Source: Anaerotignum sp. MB30-C6 (lineage in GTDB: Bacteria; Bacillota; Clostridia; Lachnospirales; Anaerotignaceae). Taken from it: a DNA stretch of 64,000 bases. The notes below the pieces were generated by a model. It worked only from the letters and a program-made list of their open reading frames with translations. It ran no database searches and had not been told where the DNA came from. A program made the translations under genes and the position numbers. The first letter of the stretch is position 1. Every line of letters starts with the position of its first letter. The DNA lies in the NCBI RefSeq assembly GCF_030908465.1, contig NZ_CP133078.1, positions 930,001-994,000 of the forward strand, written 5' to 3'. Shown here piece after piece: positions 14,589 to 23,240 of this stretch.

Positions 14589-15138
14589 TTTTAAGTCTGA
14601 GTTTAGGACAAGGGAAGAGGAAACTGGTGAAAAAATCATAGCTGGATATTTCATTGTCTACAATCAGCAGACGGAACTATGGCACAATTTTTTTGAGGAG
14701 ATAGCAAGCGGGGCCTGCACAAAATCGCTGAATCTTAATGATGTTAGAGCTTTGTATAATCACGACTCTAATTTTGTATTGGGCAGAAAGTCAGCAGGAA
14801 CCCTTATGTTGAAAGAGGACTCTTATGGTGTTTATGGGGAGATAAAGATTAACCCCAATGATAGCGAAGCAGTAAACATCTACGAAAGAGTAAAGCGTGG
14901 TGATATTGACGGGTGTAGCTTTGGTTTCTATTCGGAATATGAGCATGAGGAATACATCAAGCTCACGGATGATATTTCTAAATGCATCATCAAAGAAGCG
15001 GATGTTAGAGAGGTAAGTGTTTGCCCTTTTCCTGCGTATCCTCAAACACAAATCAGTGCAAGAAAGCAGGATTTTGAAAGAAGACAAGATTTTGAGAAAA
15101 GAAAAAACGAGTTAAAGGAGAGATTGCGTAATGGCTAA
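14569..15138 (+). CDS. HK97-type prohead protease
   Basis: 189 residues from ATG 14569 (GGCGGTGAT upstream). The Ser/His/Glu-type assemblin fold is visible as IIAGYFIVYN, DVRALYNHDSNFVLGR (catalytic His) and GDIDGCSFGFYSEY (catalytic Ser). It removes the capsid scaffolding domain during maturation. Order portal-protease-capsid is standard. Confidence 0.93.
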   Translation: MEMRTANFKSEFRTREEETGEKIIAGYFIVYNQQTELWHNFFEEIASGACTKSLNLNDVRALYNHDSNFVLGRKSAGTLMLKEDSYGVYGEIKINPNDSEAVNIYERVKRGDIDGCSFGFYSEYEHEEYIKLTDDISKCIIKEADVREVSVCPFPAYPQTQISARKQDFERRQDFEKRKNELKERLRNG

Positions 15139-16309
15139 CATGCAGATTTTAGCAGCACAAAAAAGAATGAAAGAAAAGGCACTTGCTGACTTAGAGGCAA
15201 GGGGGTTAAGCTTTTTATCCAAGAGAAAAGAGTTGGAGGAAAGAGCCGAGAAGGTTGAAACAGAGCAGGACTTAAATACTATTGTGGCCGAAACTGATGA
15301 AAATGACGGCAACATTAGGGAAAATGAAGAGCAGCAGGAAGCGTTAAGAACTGAGATTGCGGGTATTGATACCCAGATGGCTGATTTTGAAAAGAGATTA
15401 GGTCAGGCATTCAAGGAAACCAAAAAGAGGGGTGGAAATATGACGGAAGAAATGGAAGAAAAGAGAGCTGCCATTAACGGATATATCCGCAAGAGGGCAG
15501 TTGCGGGCATTACCAGCACAACAGCGGAGGTTACGATTCCAGCAGAGATTCTTTATAATCCTCAGGACGAATTAAAAACACTGTTAGATTTGTCAAAGTA
15601 TGTAACCATCGCCAATGTAACTGCTGCTAGTGGCAAATACCCAGTCAGAAAACGAGCAAACGCAACACTTGCCTCCGTTATTGAGTTGGAAACAAACCCC
15701 AAGCTTGCAGACCCTAGCTTTAACGAAGTGCCTTGGGAGATTGAAACATTCAGAGGGGCTATTGCTATTTCGCAAGAGGCCATTGACGATAGTGCAATCG
15801 ACCTTATTCCTCTAGTGGCAAAGGATGCTGCGGAACAAAAGCTTAATACGGTGAATGGGAAAATTTCTGCTGTGTTAAAGACCTTTACACCATTGACGGT
15901 AACGGGTGTGGATGGCATTAAAGAGATTGTGAACAAGAAGTTGGATAGGGCGTATGAACGCATGATTATTGCGTCTGCGTCCTTTTATCATGCTGTAGAT
16001 ACCTTGAAAGATAAAGACGGCAGATATCTTTTACAGCAGGATATTAAAAGCCCAACAGGCCACGTGTTCTTAGGAATGCCCATTGAGATTGTAAACGACA
16101 CAGACCTTGGAGCGGAAGGCGATGCAAAGGCATTTATTGGCGATGTAAAAAGAGGTGTATTCATGGCAAACCGCAAAGATTTGGAAGTGAAGTGGGTAGA
16201 CCACCATATTTACGGTGAATATTTGAGGGCTGGTATTCGCTTCGGTATTACAAAAGCTGATGCAAATGCAGGATATCTCGTTACATATACGCCGCCAGTG
16301 GGGGAGTGA
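15131..16309 (+). CDS. Major capsid protein, HK97 fold
   Basis: 392 residues. The first ~105 form a charged coiled-coil delta/scaffold domain (KELEERAEKVETEQDLNTIV...), followed by a likely cleavage zone near KRGGNMTEEMEEKRAAINGYIRKR. The mature part contains TTAEVTIPAEIL, FRGAIAISQEAIDDSAIDL and PIEIVNDTDLG, as in HK97-like capsids. Overlaps the protease end by 8 bp and the next gene by 4 bp. Confidence 0.94.
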   Translation: MANMQILAAQKRMKEKALADLEARGLSFLSKRKELEERAEKVETEQDLNTIVAETDENDGNIRENEEQQEALRTEIAGIDTQMADFEKRLGQAFKETKKRGGNMTEEMEEKRAAINGYIRKRAVAGITSTTAEVTIPAEILYNPQDELKTLLDLSKYVTIANVTAASGKYPVRKRANATLASVIELETNPKLADPSFNEVPWEIETFRGAIAISQEAIDDSAIDLIPLVAKDAAEQKLNTVNGKISAVLKTFTPLTVTGVDGIKEIVNKKLDRAYERMIIASASFYHAVDTLKDKDGRYLLQQDIKSPTGHVFLGMPIEIVNDTDLGAEGDAKAFIGDVKRGVFMANRKDLEVKWVDHHIYGEYLRAGIRFGITKADANAGYLVTYTPPVGE

Positions 16310-16443
16310 TACAGCCCTCTAGCCTTGAATTAGGTCAAATGACCAATGCCCAACTGTTGGAATACGGCTTAAGCCATGGGGCTGATGTTAACAGCAGAAT
16401 GAAGAAAGTAGAGTTAATTTCTGCAATAGAGGGGGCTGTATAA
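16306..16443 (+). CDS. Small HeH/Rho-N-like head protein, 45 aa
   Basis: Starts with GTG inside the capsid stop (GTGA) and ends at the next ATG (TAATG). Product LGQMTNAQLLEYGLSHGADVNSRMKKVELISAIEG, given here in part, matches the LxxMTxxQLxEyaxxxGxxxxxxxKKxELIxxI pattern of HeH/LEM or Rho-N-like mini-domains often found after the capsid gene. Overlaps on both sides imply coupling. Confidence 0.7.
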   Translation: MIQPSSLELGQMTNAQLLEYGLSHGADVNSRMKKVELISAIEGAV

Positions 16444-16715
16444 TGGATGAGGAATTAATTTTAACCCTTGTAAAGCAAAGGCTGGGGTTCACTTCTACGG
16501 TAAGAGATACTTATTTGCAGCACATTATAAAAAGTGTTCTGGATAATTTGATACGGGTCAGGGGCATTGCTCTTGACCCTGAAAGGAGCGACCACACTTT
16601 CTTTGTTGTGAAGTATGCTGTATGGGAATATCAAAGCAAAGAAAAGGGCGAGGTGGGTATGCCTGTATGGATGCGGTTGGAACTGAACAATCTGAAAATG
16701 AAATCGGAGGGATGA
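16443..16715 (+). CDS. Head-tail connector, gp6-like
   Basis: 90 residues, all-helical: LVKQRLGFTSTVRDTYLQHIIKSVLDNLIRVRGIAL, then FFVVKYAVWEYQ. Matches the HK97 gp6 / QLRG-type adaptor proteins that form a ring under the portal. Begins at the stop of the previous gene. Confidence 0.8.
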   Translation: MDEELILTLVKQRLGFTSTVRDTYLQHIIKSVLDNLIRVRGIALDPERSDHTFFVVKYAVWEYQSKEKGEVGMPVWMRLELNNLKMKSEG

Positions 16716-16719
16716 TGGT

Positions 16720-17019
16720 TTGAATACCTACGACCATGAATTAATTTTAGTGAAAAAAGAATTTAAAATCATTCCTCCAGGAGAATCAGTGGTGACGGAA
16801 ACCCTAACTGCTGTGCTGTGCAATGTTCACAGCGCAGGGCAGAAAGAGTTTTACAAAGGACGGCAGTCGGGATTAAAGCCAGAGTATGAGTTTACGATTC
16901 ATGCTTTTGAGTATGATGGACAACAAGAAGTGGAGTTTAATGGGAAGCGGTATAGCGTTATTCGAACCCATTCTAAGGACTTGGAAGAAATACAACTTAT
17001 ATGTGGATTGAAAGCGTAG
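16720..17019 (+). CDS. Head-tail closure protein (stopper-like)
   Basis: 99 residues from TTG 16720 after GGAGGG. Beta-rich, with the pattern VLCNVHSAGQKEFYKGRQSGLKPEYEFTIHAFEYDGQQEVEFNGKRYSVIRT that is usual for SPP1 gp16-like stoppers. Position between adaptor and gp10-like protein supports the call. Confidence 0.8.
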   Translation: MNTYDHELILVKKEFKIIPPGESVVTETLTAVLCNVHSAGQKEFYKGRQSGLKPEYEFTIHAFEYDGQQEVEFNGKRYSVIRTHSKDLEEIQLICGLKA

Positions 17020-17027
17020 GTGATGAA

Positions 17028-17423
17028 ATGTCTATTAATGTTGACGAAATGGCAGCGGAAATCGCAGAAATGTTGGGAGAATATCAGGTCGAAATCACTA
17101 AAAATATTGATGCCAGTAGCAAGGTAGTAGCCGATCAAGGGGCAAAAAAACTAAAAGAAACAAGCCCAAGAACTCCGAAAGGTGGAGACTATGCTAAGAG
17201 TTGGAAAGCTGAAAAAACAAGCGAAAATAATATTGGCGATGACCCTAGTTACACAATCTACAACAAAGACCATTATCGGCTAACGCACTTGCTGGAAAAT
17301 GGCCATGCCACCCGTAATGGGGGTAGAACTAGGGCGATTAAGCATATTCAACCAGTGGAGCAGACGCTAATTAAGGAGTACGAAATCGCAGTGGAGGAGG
17401 CGATAGAAAATGCTTCAAAATGA
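17028..17423 (+). CDS. HK97 gp10-like tail-completion protein
   Basis: 131 residues from ATG 17028 (GTAGGTGATG). Contains ETSPRTPKGGDYAKSWKAEK and YRLTHLLENGHATRNGGRTRAIKHIQPVE, the GH-motif signature of the gp10/HK97 family that connects tail tube and head. Overlaps the next gene by 14 bp. Confidence 0.87.
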   Translation: MSINVDEMAAEIAEMLGEYQVEITKNIDASSKVVADQGAKKLKETSPRTPKGGDYAKSWKAEKTSENNIGDDPSYTIYNKDHYRLTHLLENGHATRNGGRTRAIKHIQPVEQTLIKEYEIAVEEAIENASK

Positions 17424-17733
17424 TTTGTACCAACTATTAGCAAAGACAGGTTTAGATGTTTATTTTTATCAAACAGAAGAACCTGTATCCCCTCCTTATG
17501 TGGTTTATTTGCGTGATGGTACAGCTTCATGGGGTTCTGATGATAGAAATTTTATCCGAAAAGACAGCTACATTGTAGAGTTTTATTCAGTTAAACAGGA
17601 TGCAGAAAACCAAGGGAAGATTGAAACCTTGCTAGACAGTGCGGGAATCAACTATACAACAGTGGAAAGCTACCTGCAGGACGAAGGTTTGTATATGGTA
17701 GCTTTTTATTTTGATATTGTAAGAAAGGTGTGA
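17410..17733 (+). CDS. Tail terminator-like protein
   Basis: 107 residues with the alpha/beta pattern of tail-terminator proteins: a first helix (NDLYQLLAKTGLDVYFYQ), PYVVYLRDGTASWGSD and a strand carrying YIVEFYSVKQDAE. Caps the growing tail tube. Assigned by pattern and by position before the major tail protein. Confidence 0.72.
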   Translation: MLQNDLYQLLAKTGLDVYFYQTEEPVSPPYVVYLRDGTASWGSDDRNFIRKDSYIVEFYSVKQDAENQGKIETLLDSAGINYTTVESYLQDEGLYMVAFYFDIVRKV

Positions 17734-17737
17734 GAGT

Positions 17738-18280
17738 ATGGAAAAGATTGTATTAGGTAGTGGCAAACTGTACGTTGATGAATTTACTGGTACATTGCCT
17801 GAGGATGCAGTAATTGAGGTTGAAGAGAAACTTCTTGGTTATATCCAGGGCGGTGCAGCGTTAAGTTATAAGCCATCGTTTTATGAAGCAAAAGACGATT
17901 TAGGCATGGTGTCCAAAAAGATGATTACCGATGAAGAGGCAATTTTGAAATCGGGAGTCATGACTTGGAATGGTAAAACGCTACAAAAACTTTCTTCCAC
18001 AGCGAGAGTTACGGAGGATAAGGAAAAGAAAGTTAGAACGGTAAAAATCGGTGGTTCTGGCAACCATGACGGAAAGAAATATGTAATCCACTTTGTCCAT
18101 GAGGATAATGTGGATGGAGATATTCGCATTACCATTGTCGGCAGCAATGAAGCGGGCTTTGAGTTGGCTTTTGCAAAGGATAAGGAGACTGTTATCAATG
18201 CAGAATTTAAGGCACAGCCTCAGGACAATGAGGGTACTTTGATTCTGTATAAAGAAGAAGATAGCAGCATTACAGCGTAA
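17738..18280 (+). CDS. Major tail (tube) protein
   Basis: 180 residues. Beta-rich, starting GSGKLYVDEF, with QGGAALSYKPSFYEAKDDLGMVSKKMITDEEAILKSGVMTW as in siphovirus tube proteins of Clostridia phages, and a C-terminal Lys/Glu-rich strand region. A hairpin terminator follows directly, giving an abundant short transcript, as usual for tail tube genes. Confidence 0.87.
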   Translation: MEKIVLGSGKLYVDEFTGTLPEDAVIEVEEKLLGYIQGGAALSYKPSFYEAKDDLGMVSKKMITDEEAILKSGVMTWNGKTLQKLSSTARVTEDKEKKVRTVKIGGSGNHDGKKYVIHFVHEDNVDGDIRITIVGSNEAGFELAFAKDKETVINAEFKAQPQDNEGTLILYKEEDSSITA

Positions 18281-18284
18281 TTGG

Positions 18285-18310
18285 AAAGGGGTACCTCGGT
18301 ATCCCTTTTT
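18285..18310 (+). terminator. Partial terminator after the major tail gene
   Basis: AAAGGGGTAC-CTCG-GTATCCCTTT stem then a T-run. Probably lowers expression of the tail assembly chaperones relative to the tube protein. Confidence 0.7.
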
Positions 18311-18343
18311 CATTTCTATAAAAACTAGAAAGGATTTGATTTT

Positions 18344-18700
18344 ATGTTAGATTTACAAAAAATTTCAAGTGATGCTTATGAGATCAAATGGTTTGATGGC
18401 ACTGTATTAAGATTGCTGAAACCTTCCAGGGCAATGGAAATCAGTTTTTTAGAGATTTTCAACCAGGAGAAGGATGAAAAGGCAGCCCTTAAAACAATAC
18501 ACTATTTAGCCTATCAAATTTTCAGTAGGCATGAGCCTGTTTATGTAGACAAAAAGGGATTTTTCAACAAGCTTATGGGGAAAAAAGAATTGCTTGAAAT
18601 CACAAAGGAAGATGTGGAGAAAATTAACTACAACGTTTTGTTTGAGTTGCTAAAGGAATATTTTGACCATTATTATACGAACTTGAAAATGGGGGAATAG
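18344..18700 (+). CDS. Tail assembly chaperone, gpG-like
   Basis: 118 residues, helical, directly upstream of the tape measure gene, as expected for lambda gpG-type chaperones. The end (KMGE stop) contains GGGGGAA, and the following ORF is open in the -1 frame from 18667, so a gpG-GT fusion by frameshift is possible. Confidence 0.8.
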   Translation: MLDLQKISSDAYEIKWFDGTVLRLLKPSRAMEISFLEIFNQEKDEKAALKTIHYLAYQIFSRHEPVYVDKKGFFNKLMGKKELLEITKEDVEKINYNVLFELLKEYFDHYYTNLKMGE

Positions 18701-18711
18701 AGATCCCCTGT

Positions 18712-18993
18712 ATGCCTGCTGGTGCGGGGGATGAAGCCGAGGATTACTTGGTAACTGAAACAGAGGAGGTAAAGATGGTATCCGATTATTCAGGGCTTGA
18801 TTTTGAAGTATGTCTGAATCTTGGTATTGATACTTTTAAATTGCTTTTTCGTGATGCCTTTGTATACCGTATGAAACAAACGGAAAAAGGTAGGGAATAT
18901 CTTGAAAATGCTTGGTTGTTGAAACAAACCAAACCAGACAGAAAAAAATTGAGACAACGCTTTCGAAAGGAGGGGGGCCATGTCAAATATTAA
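18712..18993 (+). CDS. Tail assembly chaperone T-part (gpT-like)
   Basis: 93 residues from ATG 18712; the frame is open back to 18667, overlapping the previous gene. A strong GAGGAGG before an internal ATG (18775) could also start a 72-residue form. Product contains FKLLFRDAFVYRMKQTEKGREYLENAWLLKQTKPDR, a pattern common in chaperone T-parts. It overlaps the tape measure start by 14 bp. Confidence 0.72.
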   Translation: MPAGAGDEAEDYLVTETEEVKMVSDYSGLDFEVCLNLGIDTFKLLFRDAFVYRMKQTEKGREYLENAWLLKQTKPDRKKLRQRFRKEGGHVKY

Positions 18994-21361
18994 AGGCATT
19001 ACCATACAGATTGGTGCGGATACCAAGGGATTCAAAAGTGGATTGGCTGAGTTAAATAAGTCAACGAAAAACCTACAAAGTGAATTAAAATCCGTGGATA
19101 AGGCATTAAAGCTAGACCCAACCAATACTGATTTGATTAGGCAAAAACAAGGTCTGTTAAAGGATGCCATCGGGGAAACGGAAACAAAAATAAATGCTTT
19201 AAAGGCAGCCAAAGACAAAGCAGACAAGGAAATGAAAAGCGGTACCGAAATCAATCAAGAAGAATATCGGAGATTGCAAAGAGAAATAACTTTCACCGAG
19301 TCGGCTCTTGATAACCTACAAGAACAGGCCAAGACAAGCAATATTGTCAAGGGTGTTTTGGGTGATGCAAAAGAGGGGTTTGAAGATTTTACAAAAAAGG
19401 CGGCTGTTGTTACGGTAGGTGTAGGCGCTGTTGCCACTGGCCTTGGTGCGTGTGCCAAAAAAGCCGATGAATTGAAACAATCCTACAACACCCTTCAAAC
19501 CCAAACAGGGGCAACGGATGAAGAAATGGAAGGATTAGAACAATCCTTAAAAAATATCTATGCCAATAATTACGGTGAAAACTTTGAGGACATTGCCATA
19601 TCTATAGCAGAGGTGAAAAATCAAACAGGGCTTGCCGGGGACGAGTTGGAAGCCATGACGGAAAATGCCATTACCCTGCGTGATACCTTTGGATTTGAAG
19701 TCCAGGAAAGCACCAGGGCAGCCGATATGATGATGAAGCAGTTTGGTATTACTTCCGATGAAGCGTTTAACCTCATTGCACAAGGCAGCCAGAATGGATT
19801 AGACAAGAATGGAAACTTGCTTGATAGTATCAATGAGTATTCTGTGCATTTCCAACAGCTTGGTTTAGACAGTGAAGAAATGTTCAATATGTTCTCCAAC
19901 GGTGCAAAAACAGGGGTTTTTGATGTGGATAAACTTGGGGATGCTGTGAAAGAATTTGGTATCAGAGCCAAGGATGGCAGTAGTACAACCATTGAAGCCT
20001 ATGAAGCATTAGGTTTAAATGCCGATGAATTGCAAGTGAAATTTGCTCAAGGTGGGGAGAGTGCAAACGAAGCCTTTCAAACGGTTACCCAGGCATTGAA
20101 TGATTGTGATGATGAAGTAGCAAAAAATCAAGCCGGTGTTAGTTTGTTCGGTACCATGTGGGAAGATATGGGGGCGGATGCAGTAAAGGCCTTAACCGAT
20201 ACAAACGGGGAATTTGACAAGACAGCGGACAATTTGGAAAAAATCAAAGAGATAAAATATGATAGCTTGGGTAGTGCGTTTCAAGGTATCGGTAGGCAGT
20301 TAGAAACGGGCTTGGTTATTCCTATTGGCGAAAAGGTATTGCCAAAGCTGAATGAGTTGGCCAATTACATACAGCAAAACATGCCCCAAATTCAAGCAAC
20401 ATTTCAAGGGATTATGGATGGTATCGGCGGTGCAATTTCCTTTGTAGTAGACAATTTGAATATTATTATCCCTATTTTATCTGGTGCTGTAGCGGGCTTT
20501 GTTGCGTTCAATGTGATAAATACCATCGTGCCTTTATTTACTGCAATTCAAACAGCGATTGCCGGGACCACAACGGTACAAGCTGCGTTAAATGCCGTCA
20601 TGGCAGCGAACCCCTTTGGATTAATAGTTACAGCGATTGCAGCTTTGGTAGCGGCAGGGGTAGCCCTTTATATGAATTGGGATATCGTAAAGCAAAAATG
20701 TGATGAATTGTTTACGGCATTGTCTGCTATATGGGAAAATATCAAAACAACGGTGGATACCAAGATAGAAGAAATCAACACTTTTTTATATAACAAGTCG
20801 GAAGACTTTAAGGCTGCGGGCAGGAAGATTTTCAATGATTTATGGAATGGTATTAAGGAAATATGGAGCAGCATTACAACATGGATAACCACCAGCTTTG
20901 ATACCGTCATTACTACGATTACAGGATTTGCCACGAAAGCTTATGAAGCAGGTAAAGAGATATTTACCAAAGTTTGGGATGGTATGAAAAATGTATGGGG
21001 TGATATTACTGGTTGGATTAGTAGTAGAGCGGACGATATTAAGGATACATTAATGTTCTGGAAAGATAAGGCTGAAGAAACCAAGAAAGCAAAAAGAGAG
21101 GCCGAAGATGATGCGGATGGTAGCCATAGAAATGGTTTATCCTATGTTCCTTTTGATGGGTATAGGTCTATTCTTCACGAAGGGGAAAGGGTGCTGACTA
21201 AGCCAGAGGCAGAAAGATACCGTAAAAATGAGGGTAAAGGCAGTAGTGCCAATGTTACAAATAATTTTTATGGTGTAAAAGAAGAGGCCACAGCATTTAA
21301 GGCATATAGAGCAACAAAGAAAGCAATTCGGGAAACAGGTTTAAAACCCCAGTCAACGTAA
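18980..21361 (+). CDS. Tail tape measure protein
   Basis: 793 residues. N-terminal coiled coil (QIGADTKGFKSGLAELNKSTKNLQSELKSVDKALK), TMP core with EDIAISIAEVKNQTGLAGDELEAMTENA, hydrophobic segments at about residues 495-550 and 560-580, and a C-terminus with the common DGYRSILHEGERVLTKPEAERYR block. It sets tail length; at about 1.5 angstrom per residue the tail would be near 120 nm. Starts after GGAGGGGGG. Confidence 0.95.
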   Translation: MSNIKGITIQIGADTKGFKSGLAELNKSTKNLQSELKSVDKALKLDPTNTDLIRQKQGLLKDAIGETETKINALKAAKDKADKEMKSGTEINQEEYRRLQREITFTESALDNLQEQAKTSNIVKGVLGDAKEGFEDFTKKAAVVTVGVGAVATGLGACAKKADELKQSYNTLQTQTGATDEEMEGLEQSLKNIYANNYGENFEDIAISIAEVKNQTGLAGDELEAMTENAITLRDTFGFEVQESTRAADMMMKQFGITSDEAFNLIAQGSQNGLDKNGNLLDSINEYSVHFQQLGLDSEEMFNMFSNGAKTGVFDVDKLGDAVKEFGIRAKDGSSTTIEAYEALGLNADELQVKFAQGGESANEAFQTVTQALNDCDDEVAKNQAGVSLFGTMWEDMGADAVKALTDTNGEFDKTADNLEKIKEIKYDSLGSAFQGIGRQLETGLVIPIGEKVLPKLNELANYIQQNMPQIQATFQGIMDGIGGAISFVVDNLNIIIPILSGAVAGFVAFNVINTIVPLFTAIQTAIAGTTTVQAALNAVMAANPFGLIVTAIAALVAAGVALYMNWDIVKQKCDELFTALSAIWENIKTTVDTKIEEINTFLYNKSEDFKAAGRKIFNDLWNGIKEIWSSITTWITTSFDTVITTITGFATKAYEAGKEIFTKVWDGMKNVWGDITGWISSRADDIKDTLMFWKDKAEETKKAKREAEDDADGSHRNGLSYVPFDGYRSILHEGERVLTKPEAERYRKNEGKGSSANVTNNFYGVKEEATAFKAYRATKKAIRETGLKPQST

Positions 21362-21377
21362 AAGGAGGGGATTCAGT

Positions 21378-22238
21378 TTGCTAATCACAAAAACAACTAG
21401 AGTAATTTATAGAAATGAAGTAGGTGGGGAGATTGAATTTTCTCCCTTTTCCTCTTATTTTTTAGAAGCTTTTGAAGAAGAAACGAAAAATAGTATTACT
21501 GCTAATAAGACCAATCTTATCCATGGTGAGAATTATATCTCCAACACACTAGAAAGCAGATACATTTCTTTGGCTGGAATTATTGATAAGAACTCAACTA
21601 CAAAAGCCTTAATAAGAAATTTAATTAGGGTTGTCAATCCAATTTTAAAGGGAAAATTGATTTATCAGAACGAAAATGAAACAAAAGAAATTGAAGTAAT
21701 TCCAGAGCAAGTACCAGATCCAAAAGCTAACGGTGGTTTGATTAGGTATGAGGTTTCTTTGGTTGCGAACAATCCATTTTGGAAGAATACAGAGAATATT
21801 GAAAACATTGCATTATGGACACCTAAACTACATTTCCCTTTAGTCATTCCAAAAAATCAAGGTATGGTATTTGGTGTGAAAAAATCAGCCTTTGAAAAGT
21901 TAATTGAAAATGAAGGTGATGTTGAAAGTGGTTTTAGAGTAGTATTCAAGGCTAGAAGTGGAACGGTAGATAATCCCAAACTATTGAATAAGCTAACGGG
22001 TAAATTTATTAGGATTAATTACGCTATGGAAAAAGGTGACTCAATAGAAGTGATTTGTTATCCAGAAAAGAAAAAGGTTACTGTGAATAGTATCATAAAT
22101 GGATTCCGTTTTCTTGATATTGAAAGTACATTTTTTACATTGGACGTAGGCAGAAATATTCTTCAATATGATGCGGATATAAATAAAACCAATTTAGATG
22201 TTATTCTCTATTATACACCACGATTCTTGGGGGTGTAA
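21378..22238 (+). CDS. Distal tail protein (Dit-like)
   Basis: 286 residues from TTG 21378 (AAAGGAGGGG). N-terminal half has the Dit-type beta structure with TLESRYISLAGIID and PILKGKLIYQNENETKEIEVIPEQ; the C-terminal half is a galectin-like region. Located between tape measure and the Gp37-like protein, the standard Dit position. Confidence 0.82.
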   Translation: MLITKTTRVIYRNEVGGEIEFSPFSSYFLEAFEEETKNSITANKTNLIHGENYISNTLESRYISLAGIIDKNSTTKALIRNLIRVVNPILKGKLIYQNENETKEIEVIPEQVPDPKANGGLIRYEVSLVANNPFWKNTENIENIALWTPKLHFPLVIPKNQGMVFGVKKSAFEKLIENEGDVESGFRVVFKARSGTVDNPKLLNKLTGKFIRINYAMEKGDSIEVICYPEKKKVTVNSIINGFRFLDIESTFFTLDVGRNILQYDADINKTNLDVILYYTPRFLGV

Positions 22239-22240
22239 GT

Positions 22241-23227
22241 ATGGATTTATATGTATATGAAAACTTTGAACTACAGGGGCTAATTACTCAATATGATTCT
22301 TTATGTTGGACTAGACGGTTTAATGATGTTGGGGAATGTGAGATTGTAATGCCATTTGATGAAGAGATATTTATGCTGTTGAAAATTAACAGTGTGCTTT
22401 ACCATAAGCAAAATAATGAAGCCTGTTTTGTTTTACAAAAGAATGTTACTACTGACTCATTCGGAAACGAAAAGTTAACCATAATTGGAAAAAGCATATC
22501 TTGCATCCTAAAAAATAGAATTACTAGTTTTATCGGTGATACTAAAATTTCTGATTTGGTAACAAAGCTGTTAAATGAAAACTTCATCAAGGCAACTAAT
22601 ATAAATAGAAATATCCCTAATATGGTTATAGATTCAGTGGTTTTACAGAATAACCCTGTTATAAGCTTAAAGTATGAAAATGCTGACGTTTTCACCATCA
22701 TAAAGGAAATTACGCAGCAGTACGATATAGGTTTTCGGATTAACTATGATATTGCAAATAAAAGATATGTATTTGAACTATATGAAGGAATAGTTCAAAC
22801 TGACGTAAAATTCAGCAAAGAATTTAATAACGTACTAGAGCAAGAATATTACCTTAACACCACAGAGCATAAAAACACCTGTATTGTTGAGAATGACCAG
22901 GGTTCGGCGATCATTGTTAATGATGGTAATAAGGGACTGGCCAGAAAAGAAACATACATGAAATTAGATTCTCAAAGCACAATTACGGCACAGGAACAAG
23001 GAAAGCTTTATTTACAACAATTTAAAGTTTCAGAAACATTAGATACTGTAATGGATACCAATTCAATACAGTTTTTTTATTTGGTCGATTGGAATTTAGG
23101 CGATGTAGTAACAACGGTTAATAAAAAGCTAGGTGTAACCATTCAAAAAAATATAGTTGAGATAGAAGAATTCTATGATACGACTGGTTTGAACTTGGCT
23201 GTCACATTTGGCGATTATTTAAAATAA
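22241..23227 (+). CDS. Siphovirus Gp37-like tail protein (Tal/hub)
   Basis: 328 residues, starting 3 bp after the Dit stop. The sequence MDLYVYENFELQGLITQYDSL, then WTRRFNDVGECEIVMP and TIIGKSISCILKNRI match the ReqiPepy6 Gp37-like family (PF14594). It forms the baseplate hub beneath Dit. No peptidase domain is visible, so wall penetration must use another protein. Confidence 0.88.
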   Translation: MDLYVYENFELQGLITQYDSLCWTRRFNDVGECEIVMPFDEEIFMLLKINSVLYHKQNNEACFVLQKNVTTDSFGNEKLTIIGKSISCILKNRITSFIGDTKISDLVTKLLNENFIKATNINRNIPNMVIDSVVLQNNPVISLKYENADVFTIIKEITQQYDIGFRINYDIANKRYVFELYEGIVQTDVKFSKEFNNVLEQEYYLNTTEHKNTCIVENDQGSAIIVNDGNKGLARKETYMKLDSQSTITAQEQGKLYLQQFKVSETLDTVMDTNSIQFFYLVDWNLGDVVTTVNKKLGVTIQKNIVEIEEFYDTTGLNLAVTFGDYLK

Positions 23228-23240
23228 AGGAAGTGATATA

